Source: Chara braunii
Lineage: Eukaryota > Streptophyta > Charophyceae > Charales > Characeae
NCBI GenBank assembly: GCA_003427395.1
Contig: BFEA01000333.1
Coordinates: 465,690 to 487,783, forward strand
Direction of reading: 5' to 3'
DNA: 22,094 nt
How positions within the stretch are numbered: the first letter of the stretch is position 1; every line of letters starts with the position of its first letter. Below the pieces are notes generated by a model. It was not told the origin of the DNA and did not search any database. It worked only from the letters and a program-made list of their open reading frames with translations. The position numbers were made by a program, and so were the translations under genes. Positions 1 to 7,550 of the stretch are shown here, piece after piece.

Positions 1-345
1 AGAACAAAGGGAGGGGTAGGTTTCAGGTGATAAGTTCGGGTTTAAATTCCATACTATGAACAGACCCAGTCAGTCAACATTATTTTTGTTTTGATCAGTT
101 AGATGGACAGCCATGTGTCATCTGACAGACAACATTAGTNTAGAATATTGTTTATTCCTGATGCTTCCTCTGTTTGAGAACTAATCTTACTAAAAATAGT
201 ATTGACGGTAGGAATCTGACTTACCTGTTGACCCCAAATGAGATCTGTTCCAAAAACAGCCACCACTAAATAGTTGTTCTGTGCACTATGCTGCGGTAGG
301 CATCATTGAATGATCTAGTGTAGGCGGTGTACCGGGTTGTAGCCT
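1..345. other. Non-coding flank with no gene recognised
   Basis: No long open frame or RNA gene is visible. If the frame at 346 is the start of a retrotransposon Gag, this should be its 5' leader, but I find no plant-type tRNA primer-binding site and no sequence matching the putative 3' LTR at 10484. On the minus strand, 219-230 reads as a near-perfect 5' splice site (CAG followed by GTAAGT). One N occurs at 140. Confidence 0.4.
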
Positions 346-1497
346 ATGAGCGACAGTGAGGACACCGGAGAGGACGACCGCAGGATCTTGCGATCAGCTA
401 GAGGCCCCATATCTCACGTGTCCCTTGCACCAGGGGGTGATAGGGAACTGTTCCGTCGACAGCGGGAGAGGCAGCAGCAGAGGAGAGCTAGAGCAGCCGA
501 GGCCAGCAGGGCATTAGCTAGCGAGGCCGGTGCTACAGCAGCCATGGCAACANCAGCCATGAGCACGTCTGCACAGCAGACTTCTCCAGCCGGTAGTTCA
601 GGTACCGTCGGGTCCATGATCGAACAGACCGTGAGTCAGTCCACTGGCTTAGTGGTAAGCCAGCCCGCGGTGTTGACCCCAGCGGATGTCGCCATCCAGC
701 AGGCAGCCCTGCAAGAGGCACAGCTACAGCGGGCATTAGGACAGATAAAAAGCGAAAAAGAGATGATGATTAGAAGAAGAACCAGGATGCAACAGAGAGG
801 GGCAGACATAGAGGAATCAAAGACAATGGACCTGACGCATATCGATGATGATGTGAAGGTAGTTAGGAGGGCCCTGCTACGCTTAATTGAGATGCAGGAG
901 CATCAAACTACCATCCTTCAGGACATTCAACAAAGCCTAGCCGTGTTGGCAGGCCGTGCTCAGGCAGCACCATCACCAGCAGGGCCTGGTGCCTGGCCCG
1001 TGCCATATCCTCCTCTTTCTGTTCCACCGGTGACTGGGGTATCCCCATATGTAGCCCCTTTATCGGTTGCTATCGTTTCCCTGGGCATGCCTCTGTCAGG
1101 AGGGGTAACAGCAGGGAGTAGTTTACAGGTTCCTGTTCAGACAGTGTTCACTCAGAGTCCGTTGCAGGTTGCGGTCACCACGCAGCCTGCTGTCTCGCAA
1201 CCTGTGCAGCCGCAGGGCACACAGCCCCAGCAGCTAGCCCAACAACCTGTATCACCGGTGTCAGGCGGCTGCCTACCAGCCGATGGGTCTTTTTTCTTAG
1301 AAATGGGAAACATTTTTTCTTTTCTTTACTGTTGTTGTGTGGTTTTGACGCTTGCATGCATGCGGGAACGATGTTTTCGTTGTCCTCGGGCTTCTGGGCC
1401 TTCGTGGCTAACCTTTCAAATGGCTGGGGTGACGGTCTATACCGGGATCGCAAGTGTGCTCACGCGGGTCCCTCAAAAACTGAAGTTTCGATCCTAG
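346..1497 (+). pseudogene. N-terminal Gag-like protein, truncated by foreign sequence
   Basis: The frame opens at an ATG directly preceded by an in-frame TAG two codons upstream, so the start is well fixed. The protein begins with an acidic stretch (residues 2-11), has a very basic Arg/Gln segment (about 36-52), Ala/Ser/Thr-rich linkers, two helix-forming charged stretches likely to be coiled coils (about 113-150 and 168-203), then a Pro/Gln/Val-rich tail to about residue 310. This resembles the extended N-terminal arm some plant Gypsy Gag proteins carry before the Gag core. From about 1290 the DNA turns T-rich and the remaining codons to 1497 look like chance read-through into inserted DNA. 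There is one N in codon 70. I do not recognise a named family; assignment to Gag rests on composition and on the matching Gag core at 5796. It could be an unrelated Gln-rich protein. Confidence 0.5.
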
Positions 1498-1499
1498 GA

Positions 1500-2462
1500 G
1501 CAAGGAATCTGAGATTGCGGTCAGACTTTTGAGCGGGCCATAGAAAGCTCGGAACGAGGACGCGCCTGTGAGGACTCGGGGTTGACTACAGAACACCAAA
1601 AGTTCGACTTTCGAGGGGGAGGGCCCCACATGGCATAACTAGAGACTACTAGTTGGAGAAAGGAGGATCGAAAGCGACGGGAATGGGGCGACGATCTCAA
1701 GCGAGAAGGGGTTCCGCCGACCGAGCAAAGTCGATGCTGCTGGCTTGATCTAACGCAATCGGGTTCGGACCCGAAGATGAACCGGGCAGAAGCAATCTTG
1801 AAAATAGCAGCGAGCTACAGACCCCCTTCTTTGGCAGGGCAGGCTCGAGGGCGAGCGCGCCTAACGATGCGGGCAGATAATCGTGGAAGCCGATACGGCA
1901 GGGGACCTGCACCCTCGGAGCTGGCATTGACGTATGGAATCCGGACGCTCTAAGGGATGACAAATACAGGAACGAATGGAGTCACTTGATACGGGTACTC
2001 GGCGGCCACTCGCCTGGGGAGATCACCAGGATAAGGGGAGGAGAAACTGAGGGGGAGCTGCTCCAATGACGAACGTGGAAGGGATGGAGCGAACAGTTGG
2101 AAAAACTGCAGATACGGACCGAGGAGGGCTCTGCTTGATGGTGAATGTGGGCCAGCGCCTTCCGAGCGAGCATAGCAAGACTAAGCCAACCGCGCGATTT
2201 CTGATTGAGGGAAGGTGAGTGCTCGGGGTGGGGAGATGGCAGGTGCGAGGAAGGGGGGGCAATCGTACTACAGAGCCTACTGAAGATCTCCGGCGGGAAG
2301 GGGGAACGACACCAAAGACTGCGCTCGCGCCCACCGGATCTTGGTAACTGCCAACAGGGCTGAAGAGAGCGTGAGCTTCCTGGTCAGATGGGCCCCCCAA
2401 ACTCAAATTGGCACGACGCAGGGGACGAACGGACGCTCCGGCGGGAAACGAAATCGTGCTCG
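1500..2462. other. GA-rich stretch with no gene seen
   Basis: Open frames here (for example on the minus strand at 2023-2490 and 1697-1963) have low-complexity or Arg/Ser/Pro-rich translations without any domain motif, and I regard them as chance. A 5-bp hairpin with the T-arm-like loop TTCGG occurs around 1757-1775. No promoter, terminator or repeat is obvious apart from the direct repeat that begins at 2463. Confidence 0.4.
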
Positions 2463-2562
2463 CTACACCTGGAGGTGGAGCAGGGCACAACTTGAATCGA
2501 TCCGCGCGGCGATGAAAGGAGAGAACCCGATTGGAAGGGGACGGAGTCAGAAGGATCGAAGG
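2463..2562 (+). repeat. Direct repeat copy 1 (about 100 bp)
   Basis: Nearly identical to 3053-3153; the spacing is 590-591 bp with a single 1-bp indel and a few substitutions. Similarity extends a little upstream (2450-2465 against 3029-3044) with a roughly 10-bp gap. The two copies flank an AT-richer segment, which suggests insertion or unequal duplication. Confidence 0.85.
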
Positions 2563-2592
2563 GAAATAATAATCACAAACACCTTGTAGAAT

Positions 2593-2850
2593 CTAATTAA
2601 ATTTCTTAAGAATCTTTGCAATATCCAAGTTCACCCAGGCCAATTTGGCATGTGGTTTACCCGCTTGATCACAAAATCCAGATCTACTCAGGTTTTTTAT
2701 TATATCAGAGATAGGTGCTTCCATTGTAATATTGGTTTTTCCAAGACTGACAAGTGTAGACAAGAATTTCACTTTATCGCCAAGCTCAGGTGAGTTTGGC
2801 GACGAGTCGTTGCGGCGCCCAGTGGATATGTGGAAGTACGATACGATGAT
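2593..2850 (-). CDS. Unidentified protein-like open stretch, possible captured terminal exon
   Basis: Reading the minus strand from 2850, 85 codons are open and end at TAG (2595-2593). An in-frame TGA lies two codons upstream at the 5' side, so a complete gene would need a splice junction near there; the only ATG lies about 42 codons in, giving a 43-residue product. The translation has a balanced, globular-protein composition quite unlike the Arg/Ser/Pro junk in surrounding frames: it contains YFHIST, then PELGDKVKF, then [11 protein letters not shown], and ends [19 protein letters not shown]. The F-H-x-S followed by L-G-D-x-V-x-F spacing faintly recalls cold-shock/OB-fold repeats, but I cannot name the family. 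It lies within the AT-richer island between two direct repeats. It could be a host gene fragment carried by a mobile element, or chance. Confidence 0.4.
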   Translation of the reverse strand: MIVSYFHISTGRRNDSSPNSPELGDKVKFLSTLVSLGKTNITMEAPISDIIKNLSRSGFCDQAGKPHAKLAWVNLDIAKILKKFN

Positions 2851-3052
2851 TCAGAGAAACTTGTGATTTATGAGCCTATTGAAATGACTCAAGAATTTCG
2901 TTATTTTGATTTTTCGAGTCCTTGGGTCCCTGGAGATGGATAGAACTAATAAAAAAAAATGTAATCCCGGGTGAGAAGAGAGCATGAAATTTATGAACAA
3001 ATTTGCTGGAGCGGGGTAGAGGTGAAGAGGAAATCGGGCTCGCTGTAACTGT
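2851..3052. other. AT-richer island, remainder
   Basis: Continues the AT-richer composition of 2563-2850 before purine-rich sequence resumes. On the minus strand it has pyrimidine runs ending in AG (around 2936-2966) that could act as 3' splice sites for the open stretch downstream. Nothing else is recognisable. Confidence 0.25.
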
Positions 3053-3153
3053 CTACGCCTGGAGGTGGAACAGGGCACAACTTGAATCGATCCGCGCGGC
3101 GATGAAAGGAGAGAACCCGATTGGAAGGGGACAGAGTCAGAAAGGATCGAAGG
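3053..3153 (+). repeat. Direct repeat copy 2 (about 100 bp)
   Basis: Partner of 2463-2562. This copy is itself bracketed by a shorter repeat of about 24 bp (3010-3033 and 3158-3181, one mismatch), giving a local tandem period of 148 bp. Confidence 0.85.
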
Positions 3154-3273
3154 AAAGGAGCGAGGTAGAGGTGAAGAGGAAGCAGGAAGAATAATTTTTT
3201 TGGGAAAAATTAGAATTGCCGCCTTGCACGACGAAATGCCGACCGAGAGTGGGAGACATCACGAGAGGAAGAA

Positions 3274-3281
3274 TATATAAA
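3274..3281 (+). promoter_or_regulatory. TATA-box-like element
   Basis: TATATAAA, followed by AGG, is a textbook RNA polymerase II TATA box in a purine-rich but otherwise GC-rich setting. A start site would fall near 3305-3315. Downstream there is a purine-rich leader, then (GA)n and no convincing ORF, so this may be a promoter of a non-autonomous element. No transcript evidence is available. Confidence 0.4.
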
Positions 3282-3398
3282 GGAGAGGCGTGAGGGAAAA
3301 GGGGCGCACGGGAGGAGCACGTACTGAGCGCACGCACGGACCAGCGTTCCGCGTACGTAGCTAGCTGCTGAGAACTGCGTTCGACGTAGAGAGAGACC

Positions 3399-3480
3399 TA
3401 GCGAGGGAAGGAGAGGGGAAGAGAGAGAGAGGAAGGGGAGAGGGAGGAGGAGGAGAGGCGACAGCCTAAGGGAGAACGGC
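3399..3480 (+). repeat. Polypurine low-complexity tract
   Basis: Mostly G and A with few pyrimidines. It precedes the (GA)n microsatellite and generates Ser/Leu-rich antisense open frames that are not genes. Confidence 0.7.
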
Positions 3481-3606
3481 CATCGCTAGAGAGAAAGAAA
3501 GTGAGAGCAGGGGCAGGGGGGTAGCTAGGGAAGGGAGAGGCGCACACAGACGCACGGAGTGCTCGTGGGCTCCTACTACGCTCAGCACGGGTTTTCGCGT
3601 CCAACA

Positions 3607-3610
<4 letters not shown>

Positions 3611-3699
<89 letters not shown>
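3611..3699 (+). repeat. (GA)n microsatellite, 89 bp
   Basis: Uninterrupted GA dinucleotide run. It produces an apparent Arg-Glu repeat frame on the plus strand and Ser-Leu repeats on the minus strand; neither is a gene. Confidence 0.98.
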
Positions 3700-3700
<1 letters not shown>

Positions 3701-3749
3701 AGAGCGCACGTTCGGTCGAAGCGAGCCATCGCACGAGGCGTTACCATCG

Positions 3750-4330
3750 CTCGTTCAGCCAAAAGAAGCGTCGCGCCAGCGGCATGACGAGGGGTGTCAC
3801 CGGCGCTATTCGTTTGGAGCAATTTGTTCAGTCGGGCGGGTCTTCCCTTTCTGACGGGGTGATGCCAGAGCTCGAGCTCGGAAGTGCTACTGTTCGGGAC
3901 ACTAGCAAGAGATCCGGGAAGGGGGGGGTCTCGCCGGCGCACACATCCGGACCGTTCGTTCAGCCCTCTCACGAGGTCTCAGCTCCTCTCGAGGCTCGCT
4001 GTCACAACACGCTCGGCACTGGCAGCGCCGCATTCGGCGACTCGATCGGTCAAGCCAGCCCTCATACGAGGTGGTTCCAGCTCTCGAGTACGGAAGCGTT
4101 CCCCACCCGGGTCGTCTGTTTCTCGGGGCCGGCCATAGCTTGAGGTGGGGCTGACTCTCGAAGTTCAGGTGTGCTTCTGTTCAAAAGCGATCGACGGAGG
4201 TCGCGCCAGCTCTTCGGCACTGCTCTGGGCCCTCATTCGAGGTCGGAGAGACTTTTTCCCCGCGGGAAGAGGGAGCCTTCACCCGAACTGGACCTGCATG
4301 AGGACACACCCTCGCTCTAGTTTGAAGCAA
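3750..4330 (+). repeat. Degenerate repeated segment rich in CGAG/CTCG words
   Basis: Phrases of the type GCCCTC..ACGAGGT..CAGCTC..TCGAG recur at about 3966, 4058 and, shortened, 4230, with a 92-bp step between the first two. A perfect 12-bp palindrome (GAGCTCGAGCTC) lies near 3870-3881. An open frame at 3784-4143 (119 codons) crosses the repeats, but I see no domain, signal or codon pattern supporting a protein. Confidence 0.4.
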
Positions 4331-4430
4331 CGCTCTATTCGGGCGTGACGCTTCGGGGGGGGGGCATACCCACGTATGAGCTCGAGGTAAGGAACAAGCG
4401 TATCGACCAGATAGAAGAGAAGCTGGGGAT

Positions 4431-4547
4431 GTAAAAAGGGAAGAAGGGAGAAAAAGGGAGAGAGAAGAGGGAACGAAGGAAGAAGAGACGGACAAAGGGA
4501 TAAAAAGAGAGAGGAAGGGGAAGGAGAGAGGAAGAGAGAGAGAGGAA
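4431..4547 (+). repeat. Polypurine tract
   Basis: About 115 bp composed almost wholly of A and G. Antisense Ser/Leu/Pro-rich frames over it are composition artefacts. Confidence 0.75.
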
Positions 4548-4621
4548 GAGACAACGACCACTATTGGCGAGAGAAACAATTAAGCTTGGAGCCTGTGCTG
4601 CTCCTTCGACTTCTTTTCACC

Positions 4622-4757
4622 TGGTCGCGTTTTCGAATAGTGAGAATCTGGTCGTGACTTGTGGGCAGGTGCACCTCGATTTTGAATTTGTGGGTTCGGT
4701 CGGGCCGCATTTCTTATTTCGTTTCTGAATAGCAAGAATCTGGTTGGGTCTTTGGGA
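4622..4757 (+). repeat. Two diverged copies of a 43-bp unit, 92 bp apart
   Basis: The phrase with core GAATAG, two variable bases, then AGAATCTGGT occurs near 4634 and again near 4726 with similar flanks. This looks like the left edge of the minisatellite domain that follows. Confidence 0.55.
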
Positions 4758-4826
4758 AGGGGGGGGAGCTCGCTGCCGGAGCCTTCGACGAGCGCGAGGC
4801 TAGTCTACCTCTTTTACGAAGCTTTG

Positions 4827-5520
4827 AGCCTTCACTCCGCGGGCGGCCGAGCTCAGAGTTCAGATCCCTCGTTCCTTTTGTTCCCTTTTTGAGCTTTGAC
4901 TCTGTACTCTACGGGCGTCGAGTCCTAGTCTCCTTTTTTTTTTGCAGCTCTGAACATGTACTCTGCAAGCGGAGAGGTTCGAAGTTCAGAGTACTTGTCT
5001 CCTTTGTTTCTTTGCAACTCTGAACCTGTACTCTACAAGCGTTAAAGTTCGGAGTTTCTGAGTCCTTGTCTCTTTTGTTTCTTTTTGCAACTCTGAACCT
5101 GTACTCTACAAGCGTCGAAGTTCGGAGTTCTAAGTCCTTGTCTCTTTTGCACTTTTTTTGCGCTCAAAATCCGTGCTCTACAAGCGTTAAAGTTCGAAGT
5201 TTCTGAGTCCTCGTCTCTTTTAAGCACTGAATCTATACCCCGCAAGCGACCAAGTTCGGGGCTCCAAGTCTGTGTTCCCTGTTTGGCTTCGAAGTCCGTG
5301 ACCTGCGAGCGGCCAAGTCCGGGGTTTCGAGTCCTTGTTCTCTGATTTCCCTTTTGAGCTTTGAATCCGTACACGGCGGACGACCAAGTTCGGCGTTTTC
5401 TGGGTCCTTGCCTCCTCTTCACTTTTAGCGAGGAGCCCGTACCCCGCAAAATGACCAGGCCCGGAGTTCGGACCCCCTGTCTCTCGATTCAGTGCGCTGA
5501 GTGCTGAAACCATGCCCGGT
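4827..5520 (+). repeat. Minisatellite, about ten degenerate units of 62-73 bp
   Basis: Units follow the plan CTCTGAAC, spacer with TGTACTCTACAAGCG, AGTTCGGAGTT, AGTCCTTGTCTC, then a T-rich run. Best-preserved units start near 4944, 5014, 5087 and 5160 (steps 70, 73, 73); those beyond 5222 are GC-richer and more diverged. Each unit can fold: 5089-5098 pairs with 5120-5129 with only one wobble position. On the minus strand 5449-5042 stays open because key units are close to 72 bp, producing a 24-residue peptide period (for example NFNACRAR then NFDACRVQ). I interpret this as a non-coding array rather than a repeat protein. Confidence 0.8.
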
Positions 5521-5795
5521 ATACGGCCTGGTTCCAGTACCCGCTAGAATTCAGCGAGACGTCCGGGCAGGGGCCTTCTTGGGTTCCGCGTCTGTACTCT
5601 GCCTAAGACTAAGCTCGAAGTTCCGTACGCGCGCCAGGCCCGAGGCCTGAACCGCAAGGCCCTAGCTGGCTGTGGGAATCGAGTGAGCAAGTGAGGAGAG
5701 AAGCTGTAGGCCGAGGGAGAGGCTGGCCGAACACCGTGTCGAAGAGAGGGACAAAAAAAAACAAAAACAAAGGGGGGGGGTGAGTAACGAGATAG

Positions 5796-6425
5796 GGGAA
5801 GGGTCCGGCGGGACAGGAAAGGCCGACACCAGGTCCACAGCCCGGGGCGGTGCAGGGACATGGACAAAATCAGTGGGTTCCAAAGACGACCATCGCCGCT
5901 CCCAAACCTTTTACAGGGGACAAGAGAGGCGAAGACCTCGACACTTGGTTTAGGGCAGTGCCGGTCTACGTTAGGTGTAAACTCACCTTGCCACACGAAG
6001 AAGTGCTTGTGGCTGCTTCCTACCTAGAGGGTAGTGCAGCAAGATGGTTGAGTGGGTTAGTGCAACTCCAGGGGTACGGTCATGACTTCCGCTCTTGGGC
6101 AGCCTCTCAGAAATTGGAGGACTTCCTGAAAATGGTGGAAGAGAGGTGGCATGATCCTCAGGAGGCTCAAAAGGCCACTGATGCGATCCTGACACTGCAC
6201 ACGCGGCAGTTTAAGTCAGTAATGGATGCCACCAACACTGTAGAGCGTTTGATTTGTGTTCCAGGGGTACGCTACGACCCCCAGGTCCTGTTAACTTCGT
6301 ACTTGAGGTGCTTATCTCAGCCTCTCAGGAACCAGTTGGCAAAAGAGGCCAACATTAATATGCACAACTTTCCTTCGTTCAGCAAGGTAGCCCTAGACCT
6401 TGAGGCAAAGATAGGGCATGGATAG
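5796..6425 (+). pseudogene. Gypsy Gag core (capsid-like domain), ended by an in-frame stop
   Basis: The frame is open from 5796, just after a TAG, so the start is imposed by the break rather than by a codon; the first usable starts are internal. After a Pro/Gln linker the protein shows the typical plant retrotransposon Gag pattern: KPFTG..GEDLDTWFRAV, then LEGSAARWLSGL, a WxxxxxxLEDFLKMVEERW-type segment, and LRCLSQPLRNQLAKEA. These match the helical Gag domain that packages RNA. The TAG at 6423-6425 is in the same frame as the zinc-knuckle ORF (6489) and is therefore a nonsense mutation. Its missing N-terminal part is probably the frame at 346-1290. Confidence 0.8.
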
Positions 6426-6905
6426 ACACCCACTACGGAAGGGAGAAAGAAGACACTGCCTCCTAACTGGAAAGCGAAAGGTCGCATCATGTTTGTCGAC
6501 AACGATGGATCAACCATCGAGTTGGATGGCAACTTCCAGGAGGGAGTAGGTGCAGAGGTGGGTGGCGAAACTTCAGAGGGTGGAGTAGTCGCCGCCGTAA
6601 CCCAGCAAAAAGGTAAAGGGACCGGTAGACGCCCTAGGGGATCCCGGTCGAAGAGTCAAACAGACCCCAATGCTCCTCCATGGGAGAAAGCGGGTCTATT
6701 TGAGGACGTGTGGAGAGATCGGTGGGCACGGCAAGCTTGTATCAAGTGTGGCCAATATGGTCATAATATGTACAAGTGCCGCAACAGGAAGGTCACCGAG
6801 AAGATCCCGCCCACTATGTGGCCGGCGGTAGGATCCTCTCAACCCGTTGGTAGCAATAGTGCCAGTTCTTCAGGCAGTGCTCCGGGAAACACGTCGGGCC
6901 AGTAG
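6426..6905 (+). pseudogene. Gag nucleocapsid region with CCHC zinc knuckle
   Basis: Continues the Gag frame after the stop at 6423. It has a Gly/Glu-rich linker, a basic stretch (GRRPRGSRSKSQ), and a perfect zinc knuckle at 6738-6779, C-x2-C-x4-H-x4-C, reading CIKCGQYGHNMYKC, followed by basic residues and a Ser/Gly-rich tail. CCHC knuckles bind the genomic RNA. The frame ends at TAG 6903-6905, with further stops just after. Spacing between the Gag core and knuckle is normal for the family. Confidence 0.85.
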
Positions 6906-7031
6906 GAGTAGTAGCTGTTCCTACTAGGGTCGCGGTGGTGGATACACCCTTACCTTCGCGAGAAATGGCCCAAGCTACAGACTCTTTTTGTCGTCCCGCA
7001 AGCACATTCAGACCCATCAACCCTCTGTTCG
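6906..7031 (+). pseudogene. Gag-protease linker in a shifted frame
   Basis: In the Gag frame this segment has three stops within a few codons. The +1 frame is open from 6905 to about 7047 and reads VGVVAVPTRVAVVDTP and further linker-like residues, ending DECV. The protease frame beginning at 7032 is back in the Gag frame. The simplest reading is two compensating single-base indels; a programmed shift at the Gag end would not explain the second one. Confidence 0.5.
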
Positions 7032-7547
7032 ATGAATGTGTTTGAATCCTTAGAGGAGCTAGAGGATGAGTGGTCTAGATTAGACCCACTAGCTTCTTGG
7101 ACGGCGTTAGTCAAAGCCCCTAGGAGTGAAATGTTTGTCAGCGAGGTAGTCATAGGAGGTCGCAAGGCCGGGGCCTATTACGACACTTGCTCGACTAGGA
7201 ACTTCATTAGCTGCGCGTGCGTTGAGAGGCTGCGCTTACAGGGGCAAGTGCAGCGCCTGAGTCGACCTGTGGAATCGACTTGTGCCAACAAACAACGCAT
7301 GGTAGTCCATGACTACCTAAAAGACATAGAATGTCTTTTCCCGTATGAGGGAGGGGAATTGAGGCATCATGTCTCATTCCTGGTTAGTGACGAGCTCCCC
7401 ATGGACATGCTATTAGGTATGTACTACCTCTCCGTGGCACAGCCCCAGTTTGACTGGGACCGAAAGGTGGTCAAACACACTTTGCCAAATGGGGGAACCG
7501 CCAGATTACACAAGTTTAAGGCTAGTAGTCTGATCGATTCCCACTGA
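7032..7547 (+). pseudogene. Retropepsin-like aspartic protease domain with altered active site
   Basis: The region has the clan AA retropepsin layout of plant Gypsy Pol. It opens with an acidic leader (ESLEELEDEW), then a beta-rich core with AYYDTCSTRNFIS at 7176-7214, later LPMDMLLGMYYL, the hydrophobic-hydrophobic-Gly flap partner typical of the family (ILGMDFL-like), and a C-terminal strand. The catalytic triplet, normally D-T/S-G, reads D-T-C (GAC ACT TGC, 7182-7190). Replacing the Gly by Cys would be expected to abolish catalysis. A TGA at 7545-7547 ends the frame, but the RT frame continues in phase. Confidence 0.8.
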
Positions 7548-7550
7548 TGC

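Larger units (their letters stand above)
1290..5795. other. About 4.5 kb insertion-like block splitting the Gag region
   Basis: Between the Pro/Gln-rich tail of the Gag-like frame and the Gag core no retroelement coding sequence is found. The block instead has a T-rich edge at 1289-1325, GA-rich unique sequence to 2462, an AT-richer island at 2563-3010, a TATA-like box, purine tracts, (GA)n, degenerate repeats at 3750-4330 and a minisatellite at 4827-5520. I could not find paired LTRs, terminal inverted repeats or a convincing target-site duplication, so boundaries are approximate. The 5-bp word GGCGG occurs at 1264-1268 and 5807-5811 but is too short to count. It may be a large non-autonomous element, several nested insertions or a chimeric join. 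Confidence 0.45.

Noticed and set aside
3609-3854. Plus-strand ORF with (RE)n
   Set aside because: Direct translation of a (GA)n microsatellite; no non-repetitive domain.
3398-3972. Two long minus-strand ORFs with Ser-Leu repeats
   Set aside because: Antisense of the same GA tract and purine-rich DNA.
3784-4143. 119-codon plus ORF after the TATA-like box
   Set aside because: Runs over degenerate repeats, overlaps other open frames of similar length and has no motif or clear codon pattern.
5042-5449. 135-codon minus ORF as a repeat protein
   Set aside because: Openness follows from units near a multiple of three; there is no start context or domain, and the period breaks in GC-rich units.
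4827-5520. CRISPR array
   Set aside because: Units are contiguous and diverged with no unique spacers, no cas genes, and the context is eukaryotic.
1264-5811. GGCGG as target-site duplication of the 4.5-kb block
   Set aside because: A 5-bp GC word is expected by chance and neither edge has terminal TG/CA or inverted repeats.
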